From: Girardinichthys multiradiatus
Lineage: Eukaryota > Chordata > Actinopteri > Cyprinodontiformes > Goodeidae
Direction of reading: 5' to 3'
Length of the DNA stretch: 64,000 nt
Assembly: GCF_021462225.1 (NCBI RefSeq)
Contig: NC_061808.1
Coordinates: forward strand, 23,659,119 to 23,723,118
Both the position numbers and the translations under genes were made by a program. Shown in pieces: positions 47,851 through 59,429 of this stretch (position 1 is the stretch's first letter; every line of letters starts with the position of its first letter). The notes below the pieces were generated by a model. It saw nothing but the letters and a program-made list of their open reading frames with translations, ran no database searches and had not been told where the DNA came from.

Positions 47851-48689
47851 GCATTTTAATAAATTACTAAGTAAAAAAAAAAAAAAAAACTTTCTAATAC
47901 AAGTTTCACTTTCTGAATGACTATAATAAATTTACTTTTCAATTACATCTGGACCTATTGAGTGTCATGACACAACAACATGTGTGTCGAGTCTGTTTTG
48001 GCATGGTGTACAAGTTCCAAATTGCTCTCAACAGATCCAGTCAAACCTTTAAATGGGAAACCTGTTGAATTACAGGAATGACAGAAACTAGAGCTGGTGT
48101 GTGTGAGCGATCTCAGTTCATTTGAATCTGGCTAACTTCTTTGTGAAGTGCTAACTGTTGATAGGAGTTTCTATGCAAATAAACACATTTCACTAAGTCG
48201 CTACAGTACTTCTAAGAGAGTTAACACAAAAAGATACACAAAACCCTTCCCCCTTTGCTGCTCTGTATACCTCGAGTTCCCCCTCAACCTCCAAATCTCT
48301 TGGATGTTCTTAGCCTTATCTCAAACATTTCTACCTCCATGCATACATACAATTAGCCCTTCCTCCCCTATCCCTACAGCTCCTGTCCATTAGCATAATC
48401 ACAATAGTTTAACAGAGAGGAGATGGTGAGAAGAACACAAAAGCCCTCACAGCTATTCTGTTGCTCTTGGCTTCTTTTGACCTGCTTTAGCCAAAGTTAC
48501 TGCCAAGGGATTTTGTTCTTTTCCAGTTATGCTTTACAAATGTTTTAGCCATATTCTTTTTGCCCAAATGAATCACCCCAGCTAGACTTCACCTGCATAC
48601 TATATTAGTATACCAATATACTGCATATTCTGCAACTAAAACAATCAACTTCAGTGCCTAAAGATAAACATAAAAAAAAAAAAACCTTC

Positions 48690-49658
48690 AACTATTTTGA
48701 TGTTTGTTGACTTTTTATTGATATATAGACGAAGACTACAGATCTACTCATCTAGCAGTTGAAAATTCTTGCTAGTGTTTCATGCACACAATGATCAAAA
48801 AAAATAAATACATGGAGTATAAATGTAAAATGAAACAATTCAGGTTTACTGCACTGGCTGGTTTAAAAAAAAGAAAACATATGTGTAAAGACCAGTACAA
48901 AACAGGAGTTCATCCAGACAAATCTTGCACCCTTCCTGGGAAATAGGTAGTTTTAAAATGATGCAGAGTAGAAAAATAAAACATCATCTAAATTCAGATT
49001 CAAGTTTCTTCCCCTCGAAAACAGAAATTAAAAACCACTTAAAACATGTGCATAATGGTTAATACTATACATTCAGTACTGTGATGGTTATCATTTCAGT
49101 GCAAATCTAGTGTTAAAAAAAACCAGTTTTATGTGCGCATTTCCTGAAAAACAGACATTTAAATGCCAAAACTGCATAATAATCACCTGAAGCTTCATTG
49201 TATCACATGAATTTTTGCATTCTGTAACTTAAGGATCAAAATGGAACTTGATCGCTGCTTACCTCAGATGTCTGAGTAATCTGTATAAAGAAATACATGT
49301 TATTTTTTTTAGCTGAGAAAAAATAAAAACAATTTTTTTCAAACTGCAGCAAATGTTCTCAGGTCAGATATCACATGCAAAATATGCAATCAAACAACAA
49401 AATTAAAAAAAGCCCAAAGTACAAAGGTCTGGGTCTAGACAATGGAAGAAAAACAGCTTCAAACATAAAGCGACTAAACAACAGCTATGAACTGCCTTTG
49501 CCTGTGAGGAAAAATGCAGGGTTTATACAGACTGGCTACGTCTCTTCTTTCCACACATGTGCAAATGTCCAGGAGGTAGGAATTAGCAAAGGCAATGCAT
49601 TTGGATGCTAAGCTAATTAACAGTAGGTAGTTTGGTTTAGTTTTAAGTTTTTACCCAT
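48690..49658 (-). other. VRTN: probable VRTN 3' UTR
   Basis: This is the minus strand after the VRTN stop codon. There is no other gene, and an AATAAA (plus-strand TTTATT, 48714-48719) is followed within 20 bases by T/G-rich sequence on that strand. The extent is inferred; a transcript would settle it. Confidence 0.4.
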
Positions 49659-51817
49659 TTACCCATGAACCAGTGACACTCCATGGTACAAAGCTCTCTT
49701 CCACATGTAGTATGTTGAGCGTGCTGTTAATGGGAAGTAGGACCGAAACTCTTTGTATGTGGGGAAGGACTTCTCCTCAAAGCGTTGCTGAAGGAAGAGC
49801 TTGGCTTTGGCCTTGAAGTTGGCGAGGGCAACAACATCCACTGAAAACATCTGCTCATTCACAGGCACCCTGCTGGGGAAGGAATGGTTTAACTTTGGGG
49901 CGTCAAAATCAGGCACAGCGGACCTTTCCAGGTACTGGGGGATGTGGACAAATGGGAGCCCATCCTGCTTCTCCATTATCTTGTTGCTTTTACTCCCCGT
50001 ACTCTCAGGGACATTGATCTCGACACTCTGGATGATCATCATCTTCTTTGTCTTGTGGTTTTTGCTGTTGCGCCACAGCCAAAAGAAACATGAAGAAATG
50101 GTGGGGAACTTGAGCTTGAATTTAGTCAAAGACCAGTTGGACGTCTGAACATGCAACTTTGCAGCTTCTCTTAGTTGTTTTTTACCCAGATAAGCCAGCC
50201 TAAAACTTCTGTGTTTCCGTCTCCAGACCCTCATTCTTGGTCCAGTGGGTTGAGAAAGGCCAGGCAGCACCAATGACTGACCTTTTGGGCTCAGACTCTT
50301 GTCAGCATCTGAGCTGTCTTCACTACTGCCAACAGTGCCTTTGTATCTCCGATTAAAGAGCAGAGCTTCTCTTCTCCAGTTGTAATAGGTTGATCGTGAA
50401 ATTCCTGGGAAGTTTCTCTTGAATATCCTGAAGGGGAAGGAAGTATTCATGGCAATGCAGTTCTGCAGATAGCGCTTAGCTTCCTGCATGTGCGCTACAT
50501 TCTGAGCTCTCTCAGCATCCAGCTTGCCCAGGTTAAGGCCAAACATGGTGGCCACGCTGTCGTGGTGGTCTGACCCGTCTAGTTTAGCTTCAGGTGAGGA
50601 CCAGATCTCCTGCTCTGTGCTCTCTCCAGGGCTAATCTCTCCAGCTGAGGAAGATGTGGAGAAATGTCCACCAGATTTCAGAAGCTCATGCTTCCAGTTG
50701 TAGTACGACGACCTTGAGATCTCAGGGAAAAACTCTTTAAACTGGTGCAGAGGAATGAGCTTGCCCTCCAAGAAGCAGGCCTGGAGGAAGTATTTCGCCT
50801 CATACCTTGTTGCTGACTTTTTGCAGTGTTCCTGTGTCTGTCTCTTCCAGCGGTAGAAGGTCCTCTTGGTGATGTTGTACTTATCCTTCAAACTTGGGTA
50901 GGAAAGCAGCGACTCCTGGTTCAGCTGGTCCTCATTCCTGTGTGGAGATGACATCTCCTGACTTTCAGGGCTTCTACTCATGAGACAGCTTGCTTGAACC
51001 AGAGAGACGAAATATTTCGGCCTGAACAAGGACTCAGACTGCATGTCCCCGGACCACATTATGTGGATGGTTTGTGGCTCAGAGTCTTCGGGCCAGGTTC
51101 TTGGGCGTATTAGTCGATTGAAATAGGGTCTGATCTTGAGGTTGAACATGGGGTAGATAGAGTAGATGTTGAACTGAAGGACAGATGACATGGCGTAGAC
51201 ATGCCACATGTTGGCATAGGAGCCAGGGAAGCAGGACGCTTTAACATCTGCATCAAATATGGCCTCCAGGACGGTCACAGGCAGGTTGAGCATTTCTTCA
51301 GACTCTTCTGCGCTAAGACTGAATCGAACAGCTTGGAGCATCATTTTAGAATCAATCTTCCCAGATAAGTAGTATCTCTTCCACAGCACCATTTCTACCA
51401 CAGTTCTTACCTGTGAGGGGGGAATATCCGTGAAACTGGTATGAAAAAGCCAGAAAAAGTCAACACAACAAGTAAACTTTTAAATGTGTAATTGTGTCTG
51501 CTAACCTGTAGCTCCAAGCTGAGTCCAGTGTTGCCCACAAGTAGTGTGCTTGCAGCATCAAACAGTAAGTTGCCTTCTCCATTACAGCTCAGAGGCAGGA
51601 GTCCTTGAGGTGCATCAGCAGGGTACAAAGCACTGGCTGCTTTGTCCACATGCACCCACTCAGGATAGTTCTGACAGGGGGCTTTGGGGAGCTGGAAAGG
51701 AGAGAGGACCCGTTCTACCTTCATGGCCACTCTTTTCACAGCGTCCAGGCCAGAACTTTCTGTGGCCTCCTGGAGCTCTCGCAGGACGGGCAGCACGACC
51801 TCATTCCTTTGGATCAT
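49659..51817 (-). CDS. VRTN: vertnin, two coding exons, 687 residues
   Basis: Vertnin is a nuclear DNA-binding protein linked to vertebral number and somite patterning in mammals. Exon 1 runs 51817-51506 (104 codons, start MIQRNEVVLPVLRELQEA, as in known vertnins, which begin with a similar M..RN....VL.ELQEA). Exon 2 runs 51410-49659 (583 residues plus stop). The 95-bp intron has a GT donor (51505-51504) and an AG acceptor in CCTCACAG, phase 0. The conserved N-terminal block includes RTVVEMVLWKRYYLSGKIDSK, AIFDADVKASCFP and NLKIRPYFNR. Five copies of a (I/L)xxRSxYYxWKRE-type helix-turn-helix motif follow at about residues 283, 334, 440, 541 and 665. Length is close to the mammalian protein (about 700). 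No frameshift or stop is seen, so it looks intact. Confidence 0.95.
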
Positions 51818-52268
51818 GCCTGCAGGCTTGAGGAGAGCTGCAAGGAAGACAAAGAAGAAAGGAGACAATATTTCACTGTCCACATTAACCCCACGTTTAA
51901 GCACCAACTGCAGCTTATTTTACCACACTTTAATGGATATATAATTGATATAAACAGTGCTCTATATTGAAAACTTTTTCCCACATTGTGTGTTTCATAG
52001 TAAAGCCGGTCATCTTAACTTGCTAAAAACTATTATGGGAGGCATTATCTGATATAATTACGCAAATGTCCAGCCTTTGATCCAGTTGACCACAACATTT
52101 TATTTAATACACTCATGATTCACTTCTTTAGAACTGCCCTTAAGCAGTATGTGTTCATTCATAGTTTTGTTGCCTTTGGTGAGAAGCTACAATTGAAATA
52201 GTCACAAAAATAAAGAGATCCATTAAGTGAGAAAGTGTACCTACAACTTTTCACTGGTAGAGTATATA

Positions 52269-53863
52269 CAGGTCCTTCTCAAAATATTAGCATATTGTGA
52301 TAAAGTTCATTATTTTCCATAATGTAATGATGAAAATTTAACATTCATATATTTTAGATTCATTGCACACTAACTGAAATATTTCAGGTCTTTTATTGTC
52401 TTAATACGGGTGATTTTGGCATACAGCTCATGAAAACCCAAAATTCCTATCTCACAAAATTAGCATATCATTAAAAGGGTCTCTAAACGAGCTATGAACC
52501 TAATCATCTGAATCAACAAGTTAACTCTAAACACCTGCGGCCTTTAAAACTTCCAGCCTGGTTCATCACTCAAAACCCCAATCATGGGTAAGACTGCCGA
52601 CCTGACTGCTGTCCAGAAGGCCACTATTGACACCCTCAAGCAAGAGGGTAAGACACAGAAAGAAATTTCTGAACGAATAAGCTGTTCCCAGAGTGCTGTA
52701 TCAAGGCACCTCAGTGGGAAGTCTGTGGGAAGGAAAAAGTGTGGCAGAAAACGCTGCACAACGAGAAGAGGTGACCGGACCCTGAGGAAGATTGTGGAGA
52801 AGGGCCGATTCCAGACCTTGGGGGACCTGCGGAAGCAGTGGATTGAGTCTGGAGTAGAAACATCCAGAGCCACCGTGCACAGGCGTGTGCAGGAAATGGG
52901 CTACAGGTGCCGCATTCCCCAGGTCAAGCCACTTTTGAACCAGAAACAGCGGCAGAAGCGCCTGACCTGGGCTACAGAGAAGCAGCACTGGACTGTTGCT
53001 CAGTGGTCCAAAGTACTTTTTTCGGATGAAAGCAAATTCTGCATGTCATTCGGAAATCAAGGTGCCAGAGTCTGGAGGAAGACTGGGGAGAAGGAAATGC
53101 CAAAAATCCAGAAGTCCAGTGTCAAGTACCCACAGTCAGTGATGGTCTGGGGTGCCGTGTCAGCTGCTGGTGTTGGTCCACTGTGTTTTATCAAGGGCAG
53201 GGTCAATGCAGCTAGCTATCAGGAGATTTTGGAGCACTTCATGCTTCCATCTGCTGAAAAACTTTATGGAGATGAAGATTTCCTTTTTCAGCACGACCTG
53301 GCACCTGCTCACAGTGCCAAAACCACTGGTAAATGGTTTACTGACCATGGTATCACTGTGCTCAATTGGCCTGCCAACTCTCCTGACCTGAACCCCATAG
53401 AGAATCTGTGGGATGTTGTGAAGAGAACGTTGAGAGACTCAAGACCCAACACTCTGGATGAGCTAAAGGCCGCTATCGAAGCATCCTGGGCCTCCATAAG
53501 ACCTCAGCAGTACCACAGGCTGATTGCCTCCATGCCACGCCGCATTGAAGCAGTCATTTCTGCAAAAGAATTCCCGACCAAGTATTGAGTGCATAACTAC
53601 ATGATTATTTGAAGGTTGACGTTTTTTGTATTAAAAACACTTTTCTTTTATTGGTCGGATGAAATATGCTAATTTTGTGAGATAGGAATTTTGGGTTTTC
53701 ATGAGCTGTATGCCAAAATCATCCGTATTAAGACAATAAAAGACCTGAAATATTTCAGTTAGTGTGCAATGAATCTAAAATATATGAATGTTAAATTTTC
53801 ATCATGACATTATGGAAAATAATGAACTTTATCACAATATGCTAATATTTTGAGAAGGACCTG
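52269..53863 (+). mobile_element. Tc1-like element (copy 2), 1595 bp, intact
   Basis: CAGGTCCTTCTC to GAGAAGGACCTG with flanking TA (52267-52268 and 53864-53865). The inverted repeats are about 200 bp, each containing an outer motif (AAAATATTAGCATATTGTGA, 52281-52300) and an inner motif (ACAAAATTAGCATATCAT, 52454-52471). This is the IR/DR layout of active vertebrate Tc1 elements. It lies in VRTN intron 1, opposite to VRTN transcription. Confidence 0.97.
52584..53588 (+). CDS. Tc1/mariner transposase, full length
   Basis: The 334-residue frame is uninterrupted. It would cut and paste its own element at TA sites. The N-terminal paired-type DNA-binding region spans residues 1-110: a first helix-turn-helix near 25-44 (QKEISERISCSQSAVSRHL), a basic hook VGRKKCGRKR at 48-57, and a second helix-turn-helix near 65-103. 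The catalytic domain has Asp148 (FSDESKF), Asp238 (FQHDLAPAH) and Glu273 (PDLNPIENLW), with 34 residues between the last two (D34E). The C-terminus PTKY matches the other copies. The start ATG lies 315 bp inside the element. No inactivating change is visible, but activity cannot be read from sequence. Confidence 0.95.
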   Translation: MGKTADLTAVQKATIDTLKQEGKTQKEISERISCSQSAVSRHLSGKSVGRKKCGRKRCTTRRGDRTLRKIVEKGRFQTLGDLRKQWIESGVETSRATVHRRVQEMGYRCRIPQVKPLLNQKQRQKRLTWATEKQHWTVAQWSKVLFSDESKFCMSFGNQGARVWRKTGEKEMPKIQKSSVKYPQSVMVWGAVSAAGVGPLCFIKGRVNAASYQEILEHFMLPSAEKLYGDEDFLFQHDLAPAHSAKTTGKWFTDHGITVLNWPANSPDLNPIENLWDVVKRTLRDSRPNTLDELKAAIEASWASIRPQQYHRLIASMPRRIEAVISAKEFPTKY

Positions 53864-53867
53864 TATA

Positions 53868-54150
53868 TTGCCAGTCATTTTCTACCGCTTATTCCATAGT
53901 GGGTCACAGGGGAGCTGGTGCCTATCTCCAGCAGTCTACGGGCAAGAGGAGGGGTACACCCTGGACAGGTCGCCAGTCCATCACAGGGCAACACACAAAC
54001 AACCATGTACACACTCATTCATACACCTAAGGGCAATTTAGAGTGACCAACTAACATAACAGGCATGTCTTTGGACTGTGGGAGGAAGCTGGAGTACCCG
54101 GTGAGACCCCACGCATGCACGGGGAGAACATGCTAACTCCATGCAGGAAA
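53868..54150 (+). repeat. dispersed vertebrate repeat (GGACTGTGGGAGGA family)
   Basis: The run from CATTTTCTACCGCTTATTCC through GGACAGGTCGCCAGTCCATC to TTTGGACTGTGGGAGGAAGC and GCACGGGGAGAACATGC is a series I recognise as very common in fish and other vertebrate genomes. It is interrupted at its left edge by the Tc1 insertion, and a fragment of it lies at 42741. I do not assign it to a LINE or SINE clade. Confidence 0.7.
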
Positions 54151-54161
54151 AAAATAATAAT

Positions 54162-54166
<5 letters not shown>

Positions 54167-54226
<60 letters not shown>
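54167..54226 (+). repeat. (TA)n microsatellite
   Basis: About 29 TA units after a short (AAT)n run. Confidence 0.95.
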
Positions 54227-54230
<4 letters not shown>

Positions 54231-54659
54231 TAAGCCCTAACATTTCAACATATACATGATCCCACTAGGATAGATTACTGGGAGCCATGGCATACATTTT
54301 CAAAGCTATGATAATCACACCCAGTTATAAATTGCCATCGGAGGAACCACAGCTGTTTCATGCACTTTTTAATTGGTTGCAGATATTGTCATGGATGGCA
54401 GATAATTTCCTACTGCCTCATCTGGGAGAAACCGAAGTTTTAATAAATGGCAATGAACTTCAAAGAAGAAAAAGTCACAGTAAAGCAGAGGTTTGAGAAT
54501 TAACTTTTCATATCAAATGAAAAACCTGGATCTTAAAATGCATCAAGTTTAGGTTTCCTATCACATCTTAAAAATGTTCCCAAAAAAAAAAAATTATCAC
54601 CTGCAGAGCACTGCCAATGTATGACCATTTCCCTTTCAGTCCAATGCAGACACTCCAAT

Positions 54660-55425
54660 CCATCCATACAACATGAACATATAGAATGCTGCAAAGCTCA
54701 GCTTTCTAGTCTTCCTAAAAATAATAGAGCAATTCTACAACTAATCCAAAATCCAGCTGCTTGAATACTGATGAAGATCACAGAAACTGCACACATTACT
54801 CTGTGTATTTTAGAATTGATTTTATGGTGACTTTTAAGATAATTAATGGGCAAAACACTGCATATTCACCAGAACAGTATTTATTTTATATACCACCAAT
54901 ATCTTTTAAAAAATATATATATTTGATCATGATAAAAGAAAGAACAAAAATCCATGGTGAGGCATCATTTATCTTGTTGAGGCCTATGTGCCTGGAACAG
55001 CCTTCCTAAAGTTCTGAGGTCAACAAAGACTTGATTTTTTTTTTTAAGCACAGAGTTTCTATAATCAATGTTTTATTGTCTTCATAAATAAACTTTATAC
55101 CAAATGTATAATTTGGTTGCATCTTCAAGTTTAACTCAAAACCAACCTTTATAATTTAGGGTCTTAGTTTTAACACTCCTATCCTATTTTATGTCTACCT
55201 CTAGGGCCTCCTCATCATCATTAATATAATCAGCATAACCAAAACTGCGTTAAGTCCTTTAAATTTTATGTACATTTTGTTTGTGCTATGCTTGACCTTG
55301 TTTAACTCATTATTTTTTGTTTGTTTTGTTGATGCTTTTTATCCTCCTTTCTGTTTTGATCCAATGCAGAGCAGGAGTTTGCCTTGCACTACAAAAAGTG
55401 CTCTATAAATAAAGACTGATTGATA
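54660..55425 (+). mobile_element. L2-like LINE relic, 3' end
   Basis: The segment contains the RT end in broken frames: AILQLIQNPAA-like near 54730-54762, a CILELILW-like WLPV region near 54805, and ARGIIYLVEAYVPGTAFLK-like near 54958-55010. The tail GTGCTCTATAAATAAAGACTGATTGAT (55399-55425) is typical of this LINE group in fish. It is dead. Confidence 0.6.
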
Positions 55426-55578
55426 CTTTACGCGGCGTAATAATGTTTACCCAATTCTCCAGCAAAGGAATCATTGCAGTTTTTATTTCAAGAGCTATTG
55501 ACATTTTAGTCGATACAACAAAAAAACTAGACGTAATTTTAAATGCTAAAACATTATAAGAAAAGATTTATTTCTTAC

Positions 55579-55870
55579 CTGGGCGCCCAGAGACTAACAT
55601 GTGTCTCAGAAAAGTCACGCACAGTCAAGGCGGAAGGTTACACCTTTTGAGTCGTAGTGATTCCACACAGCTCCAGTGCTCGCAGCTCCAGTGTCCTTTC
55701 CGATTTGGGGGCTGATAAGCGGAACCTCCCATCAGGAAATTGTCAATCGCTGAATCGCTTTTTTATCCTACTTTTTTCTGTCCTCTCTCTCTGCGCTGTG
55801 AAATACCTCCCTCCGCTCTCCACCTCCTTCTTCCCGTCTCCTCACGTTGAGCCAGGGTCAATTTCAATGT
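55579..55870 (-). other. VRTN: probable VRTN 5' non-coding exon
   Basis: On the minus strand, GC-richer sequence ends in GGCGCCCAG|GTAAGAAA, a strong splice donor. It lies about 3.7 kb upstream of the acceptor before the VRTN start codon. The upstream border and transcription start are not visible; no clear TATA box is seen. Confidence 0.4.
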
Positions 55871-55884
55871 GAAGTGTTAACAAA

Positions 55885-57225
55885 AGCCAATGTGTTAGGG
55901 GCCATAAGAGCGAGGGTGTTGGCAGGTATCGGTGCTTTTTAGGATTTTTGTTTTTTGTTCCGTCTTTAAACTAGTTGTCAGCAGGTCACTTCCAAGGTTA
56001 TTTGCCAAGTCCTCTCTGCAACACTGCGCACTCACTGCTTATTTGTTCAGAGGCGTTTCTAGCCCTTAGCGAGCCCATGGGTAACATTTAAGATGGGATT
56101 TTTAACAATACATTTGCAAAAACTAATAATCACTCAATTTTTCTCAAAAATACAGCAAGGGCATAATTTCTTTAAAAATAGTCACGTAAAAGTAAAGAGA
56201 CTGTTATACCTGTTAATTTATTAAAGTCCTGGTCTGACCAGTCATGTCTAACCTGACATATCGAAATTGAAGACAGTTCGAAAGCCACAAAAAATCCTAA
56301 ATTTTTTAAATATTTTTTATATTTTTACAAATGTTTGGAAATCTCAAATTCAGTGGCGCTTCCAGAAAGCTTTTAAAAGGGTGACTGGATAGGAGCCACT
56401 TACAATTGTGGGGTGGCACAGTTTGGTGCGCTGCCCCAAGATTGTATGGGGGGGGAGACACTGAGATAGCCTACAATTGAATAGGGGAGTGCATTGCCAA
56501 GACTGTTTTCCTGAAATGTTTGTGCTGCCCTCAAACAGAATGCCCCTCTGGGTGGTAAGCCATATCACTCATCAAAAACACCCACTGCTTCTGTTATAAA
56601 CATACACCTTTACTATGACTGAAAAAAAAAAAAAATGTGTTTCATTGGATCGTGTACTTAATGTTTATTAAAACTGCCCTCATCGCAAATAAAAATAGCT
56701 CTAAGGTTAGTACTTCTTTTAAACACGTTCTTTAGTCTGTTCTCAGTAGGCAGTATAAAAGCTGGTTTGTTGATTAGAAGAATGAATGTGTAGACGGGGT
56801 GTGGGTGCGAGCTTTATGAGACCAGGGGAAGGCACCTGAGCTCCAGCACAGTTGGTTTCTCTACTGTATCACTTTTGACACCTCCTCTACTGCCTTTTGC
56901 AGGATTTCTCTAATCAACGCCTTTTGTTCCACACACACGCACAACAATCCCAGTGACTCTTCCCCAACCCCCACAGCTCCCACTGTAGACCCTCTGACCC
57001 ACACATTAACACTCTAAGGGGACCACAGCATTTGGCCCACACTGATCAGCCTGTTCCAAGGCCTTGGCAGACAAACTGGTGCCTGAGTTCATTGGGGTTC
57101 AAGGCTTTGGCCCACACCTTGTCAAATAGTGTTTGAAAAACATATGTATTTCACAGTTTTGCTTGTAAACACTTAATAGAAGTTTTGCCTATAAGGGCGA
57201 GGATGTGGGAAGTTTGTGGGATTTT
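55885..57225. other. non-coding, VRTN upstream flank
   Basis: No gene recognised. A TATA-like CAGTATAAAAGC lies at about 56750, followed by C-rich sequence, but no exon could be tied to it. Confidence 0.35.
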
Positions 57226-57229
57226 TTTC

Positions 57230-58541
57230 AATACAGCTCCTGATCTCCAAGTTACTATCAACTATATGAGATTGCTATGATTCTAAACATAAACTTCAAC
57301 ATGTTTTATAGAGAGTTTTATTAGACTTCAAGCTCTGTCATTCTCAATTGGATGGAGAATGAATGGGAACATCAAGTTTTAATCTCGCTACAGATTCTTC
57401 TTATGATTTAGGTCTGGACTTTGACCGGGCCATTCTAACACATGAAAATGCGTTAATCTAAACCACTTCATTGTTGCTGTATGTTTTGGGTTGTCATACT
57501 GGAGGGTGAACCTCAACCTGAGTCTTAAGTCTTTAGTAGCTCCCAACATCTTTTCTTTCCTAATTATCATGTATTCACTTCCATCCATCTTCCCATTTCT
57601 AACCCGACCATATTAAACTGCTAGAGGAAAGCCTTCCCACATCATAAAGCTGCCACCACCAGGTTTCATCATGTGGAGAGTGTTTTCAGGATGACATGGA
57701 GTGTTAGTTTTCTGATGCACATAGGATTTACATGTAGGCTAAAAAGGTCAATTATGGTCTCAACTGATCACAGTATTTTCTTCAACACGTTTGCTGTGTC
57801 CCCTGCATGTGTGTTTGTGGCAAGTAAATGGTACTTCATATGGCTTTCTTTCAACAATGACTTTCTTCTTGCCAGTTTTCTATAAATGCCAGAGTTATGG
57901 AGTGCACAGCTAATAATTATGCTGTTGATAGGATTCTCCCACCTGAACTGTGGATCTCTGCAGCTCCTCCAGAGTTGACATGGGTCTCGTAACTGCTTTT
58001 CTGATTATTCCCTCTTCATGCCTGGGTAAAATCTTAGACAGACAGCCATGTCTTGGCAGGTTAGAGGTTGTGCCGTACACTTTCTGTTGTTATGTCATGG
58101 GTTGAACAGAGCTCTGTGAGATGTTCAAAGGTATGGTATGTTGTTTTATATCCTAACCATGCATTAAACCTTTACACTATCTTATTCCTGAGAGGCTCCT
58201 TGGTTTCCTTTCGGCTTCCTGTTCACTAATGATATCTAACAAACCTATGAGACATTCACAGAGCAGCTGTTTTTAAACTTGGGTGAAATTACAGATAGAT
58301 TTTATTTACAAATGTTCTGATTTAAAAAAGCAAATAGCTCACTGGACTTTAATTAGGGGTATCAAAATATTGGGGTTGGAACATATTCTCAGGTTCTTGT
58401 TTGTAAAGGGTTTTGAAAACCATGTATCTTTTTATCTCAATTTCTCAATTATGCATTAATTTGTGTCAGTCTATCACTGAAGTTTGAGGTGACAAAATGT
58501 GAACAAGTTTAAATGATATGAATGCCTGTTCAAGGCACTGA
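57230..58541 (-). pseudogene. Tc1-like transposon relic, nearly full span
   Basis: The minus-strand frame at 57588-57388 reads RFTLQYDNPKHTATMKWF and LEWPGQSPDLN, the second Asp and the Glu region of a Tc1 transposase with the Glu context decayed (HKKNL instead of PIENL). The N-terminal zones (PRHGCLSKI-like, QSSVQVGESYQQHNY-like) follow toward 58100. The right end, GACAAAATGTGAACAAG...CAAGGCACTG, is the expected inverted-repeat end. The left end is lost. Several frameshifts. Confidence 0.8.
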
Positions 58542-58544
58542 AAG

Positions 58545-59425
58545 TTGCATAACTGAAGTATATTTATACTGAAAAGCTCCTTAATAGTCTTTAGAATACA
58601 GCTCATATATCCAATTGAGACTTTTTTGTTTACCTGGTCATTAATGAGTGATCCATAAGATTGTAGAAATTATTTACTGGTCACTTTAGGAATCATTTTG
58701 ATGCCTTTTAAACAAACATTTGGAGAAGATGCTCAGTCTGCTTTGGTTCTTTGCAGGCTAAAAGTTTACATTCAAACAAATAAATGCATCAGAACCTGAC
58801 CTGCATCTGCTTCCACATAAACTCGTCCAGGCAGTTTCTTTACTGTGTCTGCTTGCTGTTTCTGTTTAAGTCAGTTCCATCACCTCAACCCCCGCAGACT
58901 CCTGTCTATAGCCAATCACACACCTTAGGTGTGTAGATTAGCTGTGCTGCCCTGCTCTGTGAACACAGTAGTGGGCTTGCTGGAAACATTTAAAATGCAA
59001 ATAGGGCCACACTGGGACTGGCTCCGGCAGTCTCTTACCTGCTGTGGCTGTGTGTGGCTTTGTGCTTGTGTGCGCAGGTGTGTGTGTGTGTGCAGGGGGA
59101 AGTAAGTACATATGAGGACAAGAGCCAAGGGTGTACTCCATGTGTAAAGTTAATTCAGCATGTTTGCAGAAGAGGCACATGTTTTCTAAATGAAACCTAA
59201 AAGCATCAGTTTATTGCATTTTTTTCTTGATACCCCAGATAGATAAGTTTAGGACAATAACATTATCACAGTCTGTCTGACAAGGCAATATTATGTTACC
59301 TCAAATGCATTTAAATTAAACTTATGGGGGCACTAGGTGTTGATCAAGTCTAAAATTTGCATTCTAATGGCTTTTATAGATGTTGTTATTGTTAAATACA
59401 AAAATAAATATAAAATAAATATTGA
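58545..59425. other. non-coding, nothing recognised
   Basis: Contains a short (TG)n at about 59078-59092. The minus-strand frames of 67-80 codons are translations of low-complexity sequence. Confidence 0.4.
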
Positions 59426-59429
59426 ACTT

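Larger units (their letters stand above)
51838..55578 (-). other. VRTN: probable VRTN intron 1 (5' UTR intron)
   Basis: The acceptor TTCCTTGCAG on the minus strand ends at 51838, just upstream of the start codon. A good donor (CCCAG|GTAAGAA) occurs at 55579/55578. Between them lie a complete Tc1 element, a dispersed repeat, a long (TA)n run and an L2-like relic. Confidence 0.5.

Noticed and set aside
51544..51970. Plus-strand frames of 86-121 codons opposite VRTN exon 1
   Set aside because: They are antisense shadows of a conserved coding exon.
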